From Cyrtodaria siliqua (taxonomy: Eukaryota > Mollusca > Bivalvia > Adapedonta > Hiatellidae): 64,000 nt of DNA. The position numbers were made by a program, and so were the translations under genes. The stretch covers positions 310,001 through 374,000 of the forward strand of contig JAWPHD010000091.1 of the NCBI GenBank assembly GCA_037043455.1. Direction: 5' to 3'. Below, piece by piece: positions 1-9,834 of this stretch. A model generated the notes under the pieces. It made no database searches and had not been told where the DNA came from. It saw only the letters and a list, made by a program, of their open reading frames with translations. Within the stretch, counting starts at the first letter, position 1. Every line of letters begins with the position of its first letter.

Positions 1-162
1 ACAGATAATTTAATAGCAACTTCAGCAAACTTCGGTGTTGCTTCAATTAATATTGCTTTTAATTGTTATTGCTTTCTTCACACAAATAACTAGAAATAAA
101 TTACAAAAACATACTAATCTGAACAGACAAATATGATTACTTTTATTATTCCGAGTACTCTA

Positions 163-1363
163 TTGTTTGGGGCGCTTGTTTCAGCCAAAGGTTTTTCTGC
201 AGTAACTGGAGCAATTTAAATAATATGTACATCAATTATATATCATTAGAACTGGCATTTTAAGTGGTAAATAAAACTAAAAACTAAAACTTTACTTTTG
301 AAAATCGGTTGAGAAATAAATATTTTACAGCCCAAATGATTTTTGATGGGGCATGTTCATATGTAAATTTCTTGTTGGTGGGACAGCAGAAAATTAAGAA
401 ATTTCAAATAACTTCAGTAATCCATCATATTTTGCTATATAACTTGCAGGGTGTCTTACTTTACTAATATCCAACAATTTAAAACCATTTTTGAATGAAA
501 GTTCTAAAAAATAATTATTTTTTTAATTTTTCATGCTGCAGAATTTTGCATTGAAAATGACACATCAAAAACAGCTTTCGCATATGAAATTTTTATTTCT
601 CAATCGATTTTGAAAAGTAATGTATTTTTATTTACCACTAAAAAATGTCTTTTTCACTGATACAAATAATTAAATTATTGTGACATGTTTGTTAATTTAT
701 GTTCTTGACTCTGATTTTCATGGTAAATTAAGGCTTGTTATCGAGGAAGTTTGTTTACGATAATTGAAAACAAAGGCCATCACGTGGGTTAAAACAATTA
801 TAAGAATTATACTAATTTGACATGACGAAACGTATAATTTGTAAAAATATTGTGTCATTGTATACATGTCTTTCTATGTTTTTAACAAAATATGAAATCA
901 TGAATATTTTGCTGATTTATTTATATCAAAACGTTTTCTTTTACGGCTTTAATATGCCCGAATATACAAACTGACAAAACGAAAGAAGCATGCTGCAATT
1001 TGAGCGTGGTAATAACAATCAGTAATTTATGTAATTGCATTTTTCTGTTTGATCTGAATGAAATTATAACAGTAAAGAAACTTATTCATGAATATATATG
1101 AAGGAAGAAAACATGTATTTCATTAAAAGTCGACTAATATCGGTAATATATATGTATATTGTAAAACTGGTGGGTGGGGTAATAAAACTGAAGACAAGTC
1201 TGCTAAAATCGTTTAATTCAAACTTCGGATAACTCTAACTTTTCTCCCGGTCCCTTGAAATTCGAAATACTGAGTGTGGACTGTATATAACTTATTTAGG
1301 TAGTAGATGAATTTTGTCTGAAAAGTCCAAAAATGACTTGGCTGAAACAAGCACCCCAAACAA
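163..1363. mobile_element. 1.2-kb non-autonomous DNA transposon, TA target duplication
   Basis: The ends are inverted copies of each other: TTGTTTGGGGCGCTTGTTTC at 163 and its near-complement finishing at 1363 (about 26 of 28 positions match). TA dinucleotides flank it at 161-162 and 1364-1365. The other duplication arm reads ACTCTAGTCGC with a single TA, which is the empty site. No open reading frame of note lies inside. TA duplication suggests a Tc1/mariner-type mobiliser, but no transposase is present to confirm this. Confidence 0.8.
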
Positions 1364-1628
1364 TAGTCGCAATTCAGAGAGTGATTGTCACATTCCAGTA
1401 TTAGTATATGCGCTAAAACGAAACAACCGAGGGACCAATATAATGGACGTTCAGAATCCGGTCACATTACCTCGGCGCGTCACGTGATTTGCTTCGCACA
1501 ATGATCGACATCAATATGACGTTTCAATTAACGTCGTAACCATAGTTGCTTAAGCGCAGTTTTTTTCAGAGCAAGCTACGTTTTGTAATTGACCTCGGAT
1601 TTCTGATTGCTATATTGATATAGTCAGT

Positions 1629-2101
1629 ATGGGCAACTGTTTTTCTGGTTTTAAGAAGGCGAATAGAGTGTGTCCCTCAGATGACGACGAAGACGAGAGG
1701 GACATTCACGAGGTTCTGAGCGAAGCGACGGTTTTTAAAATACCAAGTCCCGGTGAACAAGCGGATATGGTTAGAGACCTGCAAGAAAAAGGTGAGTTGG
1801 GACGGTTATACATTGTACCTTCAACTATTGGCAAAATTAATAGCATGTCTATGCACACAATTATGTTAAGCTATTATTATGAATTATTATGAAATATTAT
1901 AATTATTATTATTATTATTATTATTATTGTATGATTATAATAATTATTATTATTGTTATTATGATTATTATTAAAATAATTATTATTATAATTATTATTA
2001 TTATTATTATTGTTATTATTGTTATCTGGTTATCATAATAATTATTTTTATTATTGTTATTATATGATTATTGTTAATATTATTATTATTATTATTATTA
2101 T

Positions 2102-2138
<37 letters not shown>

Positions 2139-3273
2139 TTTATATTAATTTGATTATACGGCTGCTGATTAGTATTAAATTTATTATAATCTTCAGCATA
2201 GAGCCGACTGTAAGAGCACAGGGGATCGCTTTTGTTGTGGATGTCAGTGAAAACTCCACCAGCCTAAAACAAACGATAGAAGATGGAGAGACGAGAGAGA
2301 AGAAGGATGGCCAGAAGAAGGAGGTACATTCGTTCACTTCGTTTTTAGGATGACTTTAATCTATGTCTGTAACTGAGAGATCGCATATACAGTAGCGGGT
2401 TATGTGTAACATGCGACGATTAGAGGTTAAATGGGTTACTCTCCATCCCATTATGATTTTTTCCCTGAACATTTAACTATGATTTCAACTACCTTGCGGT
2501 AATTATGGAAGAACGGAGCAAGTTGATAATCTTTTTAAACCAAAAGCAATAGTTAATAAATTAGTGATTTTTAAATCATTTGATGCACTTATTATTTATA
2601 TATTATTTCATACCACTATTATTCAGATCGAGTACACGGACGAGGAAGAGAAACTGATGGAGGAGATACTGAGGGACGCACAGATCAAGGAGAGAATGGA
2701 GAAGGTCAGGAAGTCAGAGTTAAAGATGCTAGAGATATATATAATGAGAGACGCTCAGATGAACGAGAGAAAGGAGAAGGCACGCCAGGTGGACGCAAAG
2801 ATTTCAGACGCTGCACAGAGAAGAGAAAACAAATTAAATGGGTTGGATATAGAACTACAAGATACGTTTTTATTTTGCTTTTGTTGTGGATCTCGGTGCA
2901 AATCTTTGCGTCTGAAGTCTTTCATGTTAGAAAAAAAGAGACTTGTTACTCATTCCTTTTCGTAAAAGTTATGTATAGTAGACGTGCTTATTTAATTTTA
3001 CATATTTTACATTTCAGTCCCTACCGGTATCACTAATGATGGTTGGGATAAAGAGCTTATCTCGTTAACTTTGATCAAACCCTGATATAATGACATCTTA
3101 TGAAACATTCTAAACGTGTCTGCTTAATTATTAAAGTTTGTTCCATCTTTTGTGTTTCTTGTATACGCAGGGCCGCCACCCTTGGCATTGGCGAGAGGAG
3201 AAGAAATGTTAAGGAGATGGCAGAGGAAGCCAGGAGGAAGGCAGCAGAGGCCAGTAAGTCGAGGGAGGAGTAG
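1629..3273 (+). CDS. Putative acylated stathmin-like coiled-coil protein, copy 1 (four exons)
   Basis: Proposed join 1629-1791, 2202-2323, 2627-2865, 3171-3273 gives 208 residues. The N-terminus MGNCFSG fits myristoylation at Gly2 and palmitoylation at Cys4. An acidic stretch follows (DDDEDE). Exon 2 reads TVRAQGIAFVVDVSE, loosely like the start of a stathmin domain. Exons 3-4 encode a long highly charged Glu/Arg/Lys helix with repeated RDAQ..ER segments. Stathmins bind tubulin, so a membrane-anchored tubulin or cytoskeletal role is a guess by analogy. In exon 2 the duplicate uses TTCAG|GC. Here one G is lost and a TAG would follow, so the acceptor must shift five bases to CATAG|AG to stay open. 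The exon 3 donor (GATAC|GTTTTT) is weak. The equivalent gene at 42770-40828 has the same exon lengths except exon 2 (122 versus 128). Confidence 0.6.
1890..2137 (+). repeat. (ATT)n / (AGT)n trinucleotide block in intron 1
   Basis: Imperfect ATT/TTA triplets run for about 210 bases and end in a cleaner AGT/TAG run at ~2102-2137. The corresponding block in the other arm is at 42335-42490, so the array predates the duplication and has since changed length. Confidence 0.85.
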
Positions 3274-4100
3274 ATGGTGTGAGAGGGTCGGAGAAAGTTT
3301 TCTGGGTTTATGATATCTGGGATATCAGTGTCACATGAGAAAATCGAGGAGGAAAGCGGATGTGAACGGTATCCTGAATCCCAGTCGTTGGAATCACACA
3401 TACAAGAGATGCCGCCAGCTTGTGAAATCGACACGAAAGGACTATATTGATCATATTGAAGCAATTGAAACTGTTCATGAATTGAGGGAAATGGATTTCA
3501 AGTGCATACTAATAAACATATTTAACTAGAATATAACCATTTTCTTCTTTTCCTGACAGAAATCAGACTATACAAATCATTATAACGTGTTCTTATATGT
3601 ATATGTACTTGTTTATATACCCGTTGACGGGCAATTGTTGCAACATAACTACCATATCATCCTTTATTTGTAAATAGTTTTAACTTTATTTACTGAAAGT
3701 TTTACTTACTACTTCATTTCTTCATCTTTCATCAGTTTGTGCATCAATATGACCTACGTTATAGCATCACAACGAGATGATCGCGCCGACAATTTCTATT
3801 TCTGGACTATTTCTGCATTCTAATTCAGATTTAAATTCTGAAATCTGTAAGTGTGTTACATTTGTTCGTTTGAAACACACATTTAACGATATTGTTTTGT
3901 TTTGTTTTGTTTAGCACTAAGTATAAGAGGACTGTATGTATAGACGTATATGTAATTTTTGATGATTGTTATAACAAAATAAATCTATAAGGAACAAAAA
4001 GCATTTGCCAAGGACAATACTGACCGATGCCGTCAGAAATGTTGTTGACACTCTGTTAGTTCGGTACCATTATTCGGCACATTGTAGGCTATGTATAATT
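3274..4100. other. 3' flank of copy 1, duplicated but non-coding
   Basis: This stretch matches 40827-40020 in inverted orientation, including a TTTTG pentamer run near 3895-3912. An AATAAA at 3978-3983 could be a distant poly(A) signal. No further coding exon was found. Confidence 0.5.
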
Positions 4101-4250
4101 GTCGGGTTGTTTTTTTACGATGGCGGCATGCCATCCATTTATTCGTGGTAAAAACCGGTACTGTATACATCTTTCCATCAGTAAGAATCGACACGCTCTC
4201 ACTACAAGTTGACGTCGTTAACCCCTCGACCACGGAAGTGCCGTTCAGAC
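4100..4250 (-). mobile_element. Damaged tRNA-derived SINE (family S2), B box deleted
   Basis: It is the inverted counterpart of the complete SINE at 39825-40020. Here the reverse complement runs from the A-box-like TGGTCGAGGGGTTAAC directly to the CAACTTGTAGTGAGAG segment. About 50 bases containing the RNA polymerase III B box are missing. Being present in both arms, the SINE predates the duplication, and the deletion came later. Confidence 0.7.
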
Positions 4251-4515
4251 ACTAACTGAATGACAACATCGAAAGTGTTGCGCTAACTTTCATGACCAAA
4301 CTCCCCGCAGTGGTTACTTCCCCTATATATGTTACAGTAACCACTGCCACCACATATATTTATAGCTGAAATCTATACTTTTATGGTTAAATATTTGTTA
4401 GGTCTTTTTCATGGTGTTCATATAGGAAAATAGTGTGGAAAACGGTATCTGGTTACAAAAATAATATATTTATAATTTTTTTTTTTAGAGAATATATATT
4501 TAAAATTAAGTCCAC

Positions 4516-5610
4516 CAGCCAATCAAATTATATTTAACAAAATAAAATAGGCAACGTAACCAATATGTTGGAAGCTGAAAATGGGGAACACCTTTTGGTT
4601 AAACTTTACATCTGTCCCATTTCTCGTTTAACATGTTTAATCTTATAACAAAAATAACAAAGGAAAATCTGTATATTTAAAACGGGCAGGAGAAATACTG
4701 TCCCCAACGCACAAGACGTGACTCGAAACATGTTCATTACTTTTCGAAACACTCCATTAAAATAACAATAATTGTTATTTAGTAAAATCAAAACAGTGAA
4801 GTATTTTTATTAAAAATATAGAAGCCAGGGTTTTTCTTTTCTTTTGCACACCTGTACAAAAAAGCAGATGGAAACCAGGCGTAAAGTAGACTTATTCCAA
4901 CTGGTTTTTAGGCGTATTGCTCTTTTTCCAAGCGTCAACGAACAGGAGACGGAATTATATGACTTCGACGTCTCTTGATAGTGGCGTAAACATGTGAAAA
5001 TTACGCCTGTCAAGAGGCGTAACTTAAAAGACGGGCGTCATTTTGGGCTTTAACATTTTACACAGGCATATTTTACAACTGATTATTTGAGGAAATGGAT
5101 TTTAAATTGCATTCTGGGAGAAAATTCAGTTTGAAATTGTGTGGAAAAAAAGATTGGCATGAAACACTTAGGCTTAAACAGTGTTCATTTTAATTTATTA
5201 ATACTGTGTTACCCATCCAAATTGTGGACAATAACAGAGTCCAATCTTTGTTGCTTTAAAGTTGACCACCGCTTAAGTCTGTGCTACGGGCGTGACAGGT
5301 GTTGCACTTTATATTACCTCTCATGAACAGACTCGATACAATTCTTTTCTCTCTTGTTTATGTTTTTGCTTCCAAGCGATCCCTTTTCAGTATTTATTTG
5401 CTTACAAGTTCTCGTATTTACTAGGGCATATGCAACCTATTTTTAAGGCATTTCAAAATACTCCTGAAAAAGAGTACATGCTTTGTACAGATTGCTGGAA
5501 CAGAAAAAAAAAATAGGTGGAGATTTAAATGTACAAGCCAATGTGTTGTGTCACCTGCGTCACTTGATGGAAAGCCTCGGCTGCCTTCTGTTGGCCTTTT
5601 GCATTTTGTG
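4516..5610. other. No recognisable gene
   Basis: AT-rich sequence. The 4915-5035 part has several short inverted pieces around GGCGTAA/TTACGCC. I see no exon signals or known repeat. Confidence 0.4.
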
Positions 5611-5619
5611 CAGTACGCT

Positions 5620-6256
5620 TCCTAAGTTGTCCTGTGCATTTTCTAAGTTGTTATGTGCATTTAGTAAGTTGTTATGTGCATTTAGTAATGTGCATTTAGT
5701 AAGTTGTTATGTGCATTTAGTAAGTTGTTATGTGCATTTTCTAGGTTGTCATGTGCATTTTCTAAGTTGTCATGTGCATTTTCCAAGTTGTTATGTTCAT
5801 TTTCGAAGTTGTTATGTGCATTTTGTAGGTTGTTATGTGCATATTCTAAGTTGTCTTGTGCATTTTCTAAGTTGTTATGTGCATTTCGTAAGTTGTTATG
5901 TGCATTTTCCAAGATGTTATGTATATTTAGTAAGTTGTTATGTGAATTTCGTAGGTTGTTATGTGCATATTCTAAGTTGTCTTGTGCATTTTCTAAGTTG
6001 TTATGTGCTTTTCGTAAGTTGTTATGTACATTAAGTAAGTTGTTATGTGCATTTCGTAGGTTGTTATGTGCATATTCTAAGTTGTCTTGTGCATTATCTA
6101 AGTTGTTATGTACATTTCGTAAGTTGTTATGTGCATTTCGTAGGTTGTTATGTGCATATTCTTAGTTGTCTTGTGCATTTTCTATGTTGTTATGTGCATT
6201 TTCTAAGTTGTCATGTACATTTCATAAGTTATGTACATTTCGTAAGTTGTCTTGTG
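5620..6256 (+). repeat. 21-bp minisatellite, ~30 units, with higher-order structure
   Basis: The repeated core is TTGTTATGTGCATTTnnTAAG (21 bp). Because 21 is divisible by three, all frames that lack a stop in one unit stay open, giving long apparent proteins on both strands that are composition artefacts. Variant units containing GTGCATATTC recur at about 5838, 5962, 6068 and 6152, which is roughly six, five and four units apart. This indicates multi-unit duplications. Confidence 0.95.
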
Positions 6257-6574
6257 CAAACTACAAGTCGTCGTTAAGTAGACTTTTTATCGGAATAAGT
6301 TTTGAAGGAAACACCGGTAGAAATGGCGGCTCCAGGAGCGGACGCTATGCTCTGCCTAGATAAAAGAAATTTGGCTAGGGACATTATACACTAAATTGTT
6401 AGAACATAAAACTGATTTCAAAATGTGTAAGGGATTGTCTGACGTGGAGTTAATAAACCTTGGTCTGAAAAAAAATAAAAAAATAAAAATGTTTGTCTTT
6501 GTGAGTAGTCCTAAGGTTTATAGCCCTCCATCTTTTAACCAATAGGACGTCCTAAAGGTATAGGTTTAATAGAG

Positions 6575-6677
6575 TCTGGTTCTCACGTGTTATTTGTTGA
6601 AAACAAACATATTTTAAATACTCTGGACTTTTTTCAGGAAAACTTAAAATATGTTTGTTTTCAACAAATAGCACGTT
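6575..6677. repeat. Long palindrome, ~33-bp arms, ~35-bp loop
   Basis: The left arm contains TTTGTTGAAAACAAACATAT and the right arm its reverse complement, extending to ACGTG-TTA / TAG-CACGT at the outer ends. It could fold as a hairpin or be the two ends of a very short MITE. No flanking gene depends on it. Confidence 0.85.
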
Positions 6678-6679
6678 AA

Positions 6680-8120
6680 TATTACTTTTATTTAAATATA
6701 TTTTTCAATTTATTATCATTATTATTTGTTAGTTCCCAACACTGATGGGTAGGGGCTACGTGAGGTCGTCTTCTCCCTCCTCCATCCCCCATTTCACCCT
6801 TCTCCCTCCCTTATCTCCCTTCTCCGCTCCCTTTTCTCTCTTCTCTCTCAGAGTACTGATAAACAAGGGACGAAATCCATAAACGTATCTATCGTTGAGA
6901 TAGAACGTGTACGGCAGACAAGATAATCGTCAATTAAGGATTTTGATAGGATATAGACTGTTTTACCCAAAACGACTCTCAAACTATGATAATGTAATGC
7001 CGTCATCGTCAAATATTTTGTTCAAAATGACCTTGCGTTGCTGCACATTTACACCGTCTTTATCATAAAACCTGTGATAATCCAATCAACGTTAATCAAA
7101 GGAAGCAATTTTACACGTTTAACTTTAAAAGAAACGTGTCATAATTTATTTATAATAGATATACATTTTCAACCCGGTCTTGGCGGCTGGGTCTTGGCCA
7201 CTGATTGTTTCATAATATCAAAATTTTTCTGGACCACAAAGACAACAAGGGGCAGGAGTAATGGACTAAGAGGATAATGCCAATTTGTTAAAATTGAATT
7301 GTATTAAATTTTAAAACAAACATTATTTGTTACTGAATAATAAAGACTATGAATCAATAATTTATACAATACAATCTATTTAATATATTGAACATTAATT
7401 GTTGACAAAATATTATTTTTGATGTTATACATGTATATCCTACACAATATGTATTATACTGTTTACGCTTATTTCTGATCATAATGATTCCAGTATCAAT
7501 CAGCTTTAATAAAAACACTAAATGTTTGTACAAGAATAAATTCATTTATTTCAATGACTTGTGCATTATGATGTTTTCTTTCAAGGGAGATACGTATGTA
7601 GTTTTGCTATAGGTGTACGACTGGTGTGCATATATATATATTATATAAGCCCCCAAAACACACAAATCACTCTTCTGTGTGGATATATTACTTTTTAAAT
7701 CATAAATAATCAATTAGTATCCATTAATTACATAAGTAATGCCTTTATTGTATGTATTTCGGTGTATTCCGGTGTATTCCGGTGATTCGGTGTATTCCGG
7801 TCTTTCTAGTAACCGTATAAAAAGGGTACAGGCAAAAATGAGTAAATCGCGCACAATTAAAACTGAATTTCGAAACCAGTTTTTTCACTCGGCAGTTTCG
7901 GTCTTTACATATATTTGATTTTGTTTCGAGATATTGTGAGAACTCTGGGCCAATACGCGATCGATTAGAAATGAAAAATTGCAAATATGCAAGCAATTTG
8001 CGAGGAATTGCGTTTCAGACATTTCTTTTGCGTTGAATACGCATGGTTTTGTATTTATATTGCTTTTTCTACCATTTTATTTGCGTATTTACGCAAATAC
8101 GCACCTTATCTGAAACTTAT
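6680..8120. other. Non-coding; CT-rich patch and short GGTGTATTCC repeat
   Basis: A pyrimidine-rich patch lies at 6770-6850 and a GGTGTATTCC-type short tandem repeat at 7760-7802. No gene was recognised. Confidence 0.4.
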
Positions 8121-8124
8121 ACTA

Positions 8125-9010
8125 GGCTACTGGGGTTACTGGCAAAGAAGCAATACGATTGTTTAACGCGAATCTATTGAAACTCACTTTTAGTATATTT
8201 TAGAGAAGCAAAAAACATCTTATTTTCATCATAAATGCATTGAAGAATTTTATTCTCTGGCATGTAATAAAGAAATAGTATCCATTTATGATTTGAGAAG
8301 AAAAGATATAATTCATGTAATTCTGTACGAGATATTTAAGAAATATTGACTTACAACAGTTTTGCGCTAAATATTTGAAGATGTAGATGAAATTTTTCAG
8401 GGCGGAACTATTGTAACTAACATTTTTAGCAGTTATTGATACATTTTTTTCATATTTTCTTTAAAAACTACATACTTCAATGAAAACTATTGGACAGTAT
8501 AGCTTTATGCAGTAAGTTTGTATGTTAAGGCTCATTTTGGACAAACCCAAGAATGGTATGCAACCGAAATCCCTTAAGTTCTTGTTATCTTTCTTTGAAG
8601 TTTAGTTTCACAATTGAAGCATACAGCAGTTATCATTATCTTCCTTTTACATAGTTAGTATTAAATCTTTTCCCTCTTCATTAAGTTATATGAAAACTCA
8701 TTGGACTTTATATTTTTTTTATGCGAAACTATTGTAAGTCAATATTATTTTAAATAACTCATTTTTAAACAAACGATACATCGAAATACGCTGTATACAA
8801 TACTTGTTATAGACAATACTTGTTATAAAGATCATTTAATATAGTAAAGTCACACAATTCAGACAAGATGAAGATAAGAACACTTATATGGAGTGCAATA
8901 TCTTATAATTTCTTTATAAAGCTAAAAAGTGTTTGTAAAAATTACTTAAGGCAAGTGGCTATTTTAACAAACACGTTTTTTTGTGGCGATTAGCTTATTG
9001 TAAGGTCAAT
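8125..9010 (+). repeat. Dispersed repeat, copy 1 (partner at ~14735-15260)
   Basis: Shared segments include AAGAATGGTATGCAA followed by CCTTAA-GTTCTT, a CAGCAGTTAT/GAGCAGTTAT segment and repeated copies of a GCGAAACTATTGTAA motif in both orientations. Several of these motifs face each other and make small hairpins (for example 8351-8420). Unclassified; probably a non-autonomous element. Confidence 0.6.
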
Positions 9011-9273
9011 GAATTTTACTGAATAGATGAACCTCTAGCTTCTTGCACCACTGTGTCTCCTCTTTCGGTTTAGGAGGTGGAGGGGTGTGTGTTGTTCGTA
9101 GAGGGGTTGGGTAGGAGTGTTGGAAGTAAAAACTTTAAGAACTGGACCACATGAGCCTTCCAGTATTATTAAACTTGACTGAATAATCCCACATAAAATA
9201 GTGTCTTAGTTGCAACTGCACAGTTCTGTATATATTATAATGGTGTTAACCTGTCCTGGATAGAACCATTCAC

Positions 9274-9312
9274 TTGAAGAGGCACACGGCAATCTTGATG
9301 TATTTAAAAATC
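9274..9312 (+). repeat. Terminal fragment of MITE family M3
   Basis: It carries GGCACACGGCAATCTTGAT, also seen inverted at ~11044-11068 and, as an element with both ends, at 52877-53205. Only the end is recognisable here. Confidence 0.5.
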
Positions 9313-9416
9313 ATGACATCGAGTTACTTTTTCCAAATATCTTGCATGTTTTAAATAATTCTTTATAATAATATTTCAATAATTCAAAGCAATTGTTTTT
9401 ACATATTATTAAGTAA

Positions 9417-9523
9417 TATTTATAGCACACTTTTTCGAGTATATGCGATTGATACTGCTTCTCGAGGGCCGCAGGCCCGAGAGTGCAGTATAAATCGTAT
9501 ATACGAGAAAAATGTGTTATAAA
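9417..9523. repeat. ~52-bp-arm palindrome with 3-base loop
   Basis: GGGCCGCAGGCCC sits at the centre (~9467-9479). The arms continue through ACTGC/GCAGT, CGATT/AATCG and CGAGTATAT/ATATACGAG to TTATAGCACAC/ATGTGTTATAA. It lies ~310 bp upstream of the tyrosine-recombinase-like gene. It could be a foldback MITE, an extrudable cruciform or a structured upstream element. Confidence 0.85.
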
Positions 9524-9834
9524 TGTATTGAACCTTAGTCATTTACCCAACTACGCATGTGCAAGAAGTCTTTAGGGCGTTAAATTTTAAAAAGGCTCGA
9601 CCAATCAAGAAAAAGCTTGATCACGCGTTATGGGCCTGGACGCATGTTTTTATTGTTGCAGCCAATCGCCTTTACATATTATTGCGCAAATCCAATGTCA
9701 AAGAGTGCTGTGTTTTTTTCCATATTTGGTAATGTGGAGTCGTGTTTCCATATTTGGTAATGTGTAGTCGATTGGCGCGTTTTTGGCAACAACATTTACA
9801 CAGAAATTTATTTTTGTGCTGAACTGCAGTCGAA

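Larger units (their letters stand above)
1..4515 (+). repeat. Left arm of a large inverted duplication
   Basis: The first bases of the window are the reverse complement of ~44014-43855, and homology resumes from ~1364 to ~4515 against 43028 down to ~39555. Identity looks high in the exons and lower in introns. The arm holds one copy of a four-exon gene, a trinucleotide repeat block and a damaged SINE. It may extend beyond the window start. About 35 kb separates the arms. The only large interruption in this arm is a 1.2-kb insertion at 163-1363. Confidence 0.9.

Noticed and set aside
5483..6363. Long Cys/Val/His-rich open frames on both strands
   Set aside because: They are translations of the 21-bp minisatellite in different frames; no start context, signal or splice evidence.
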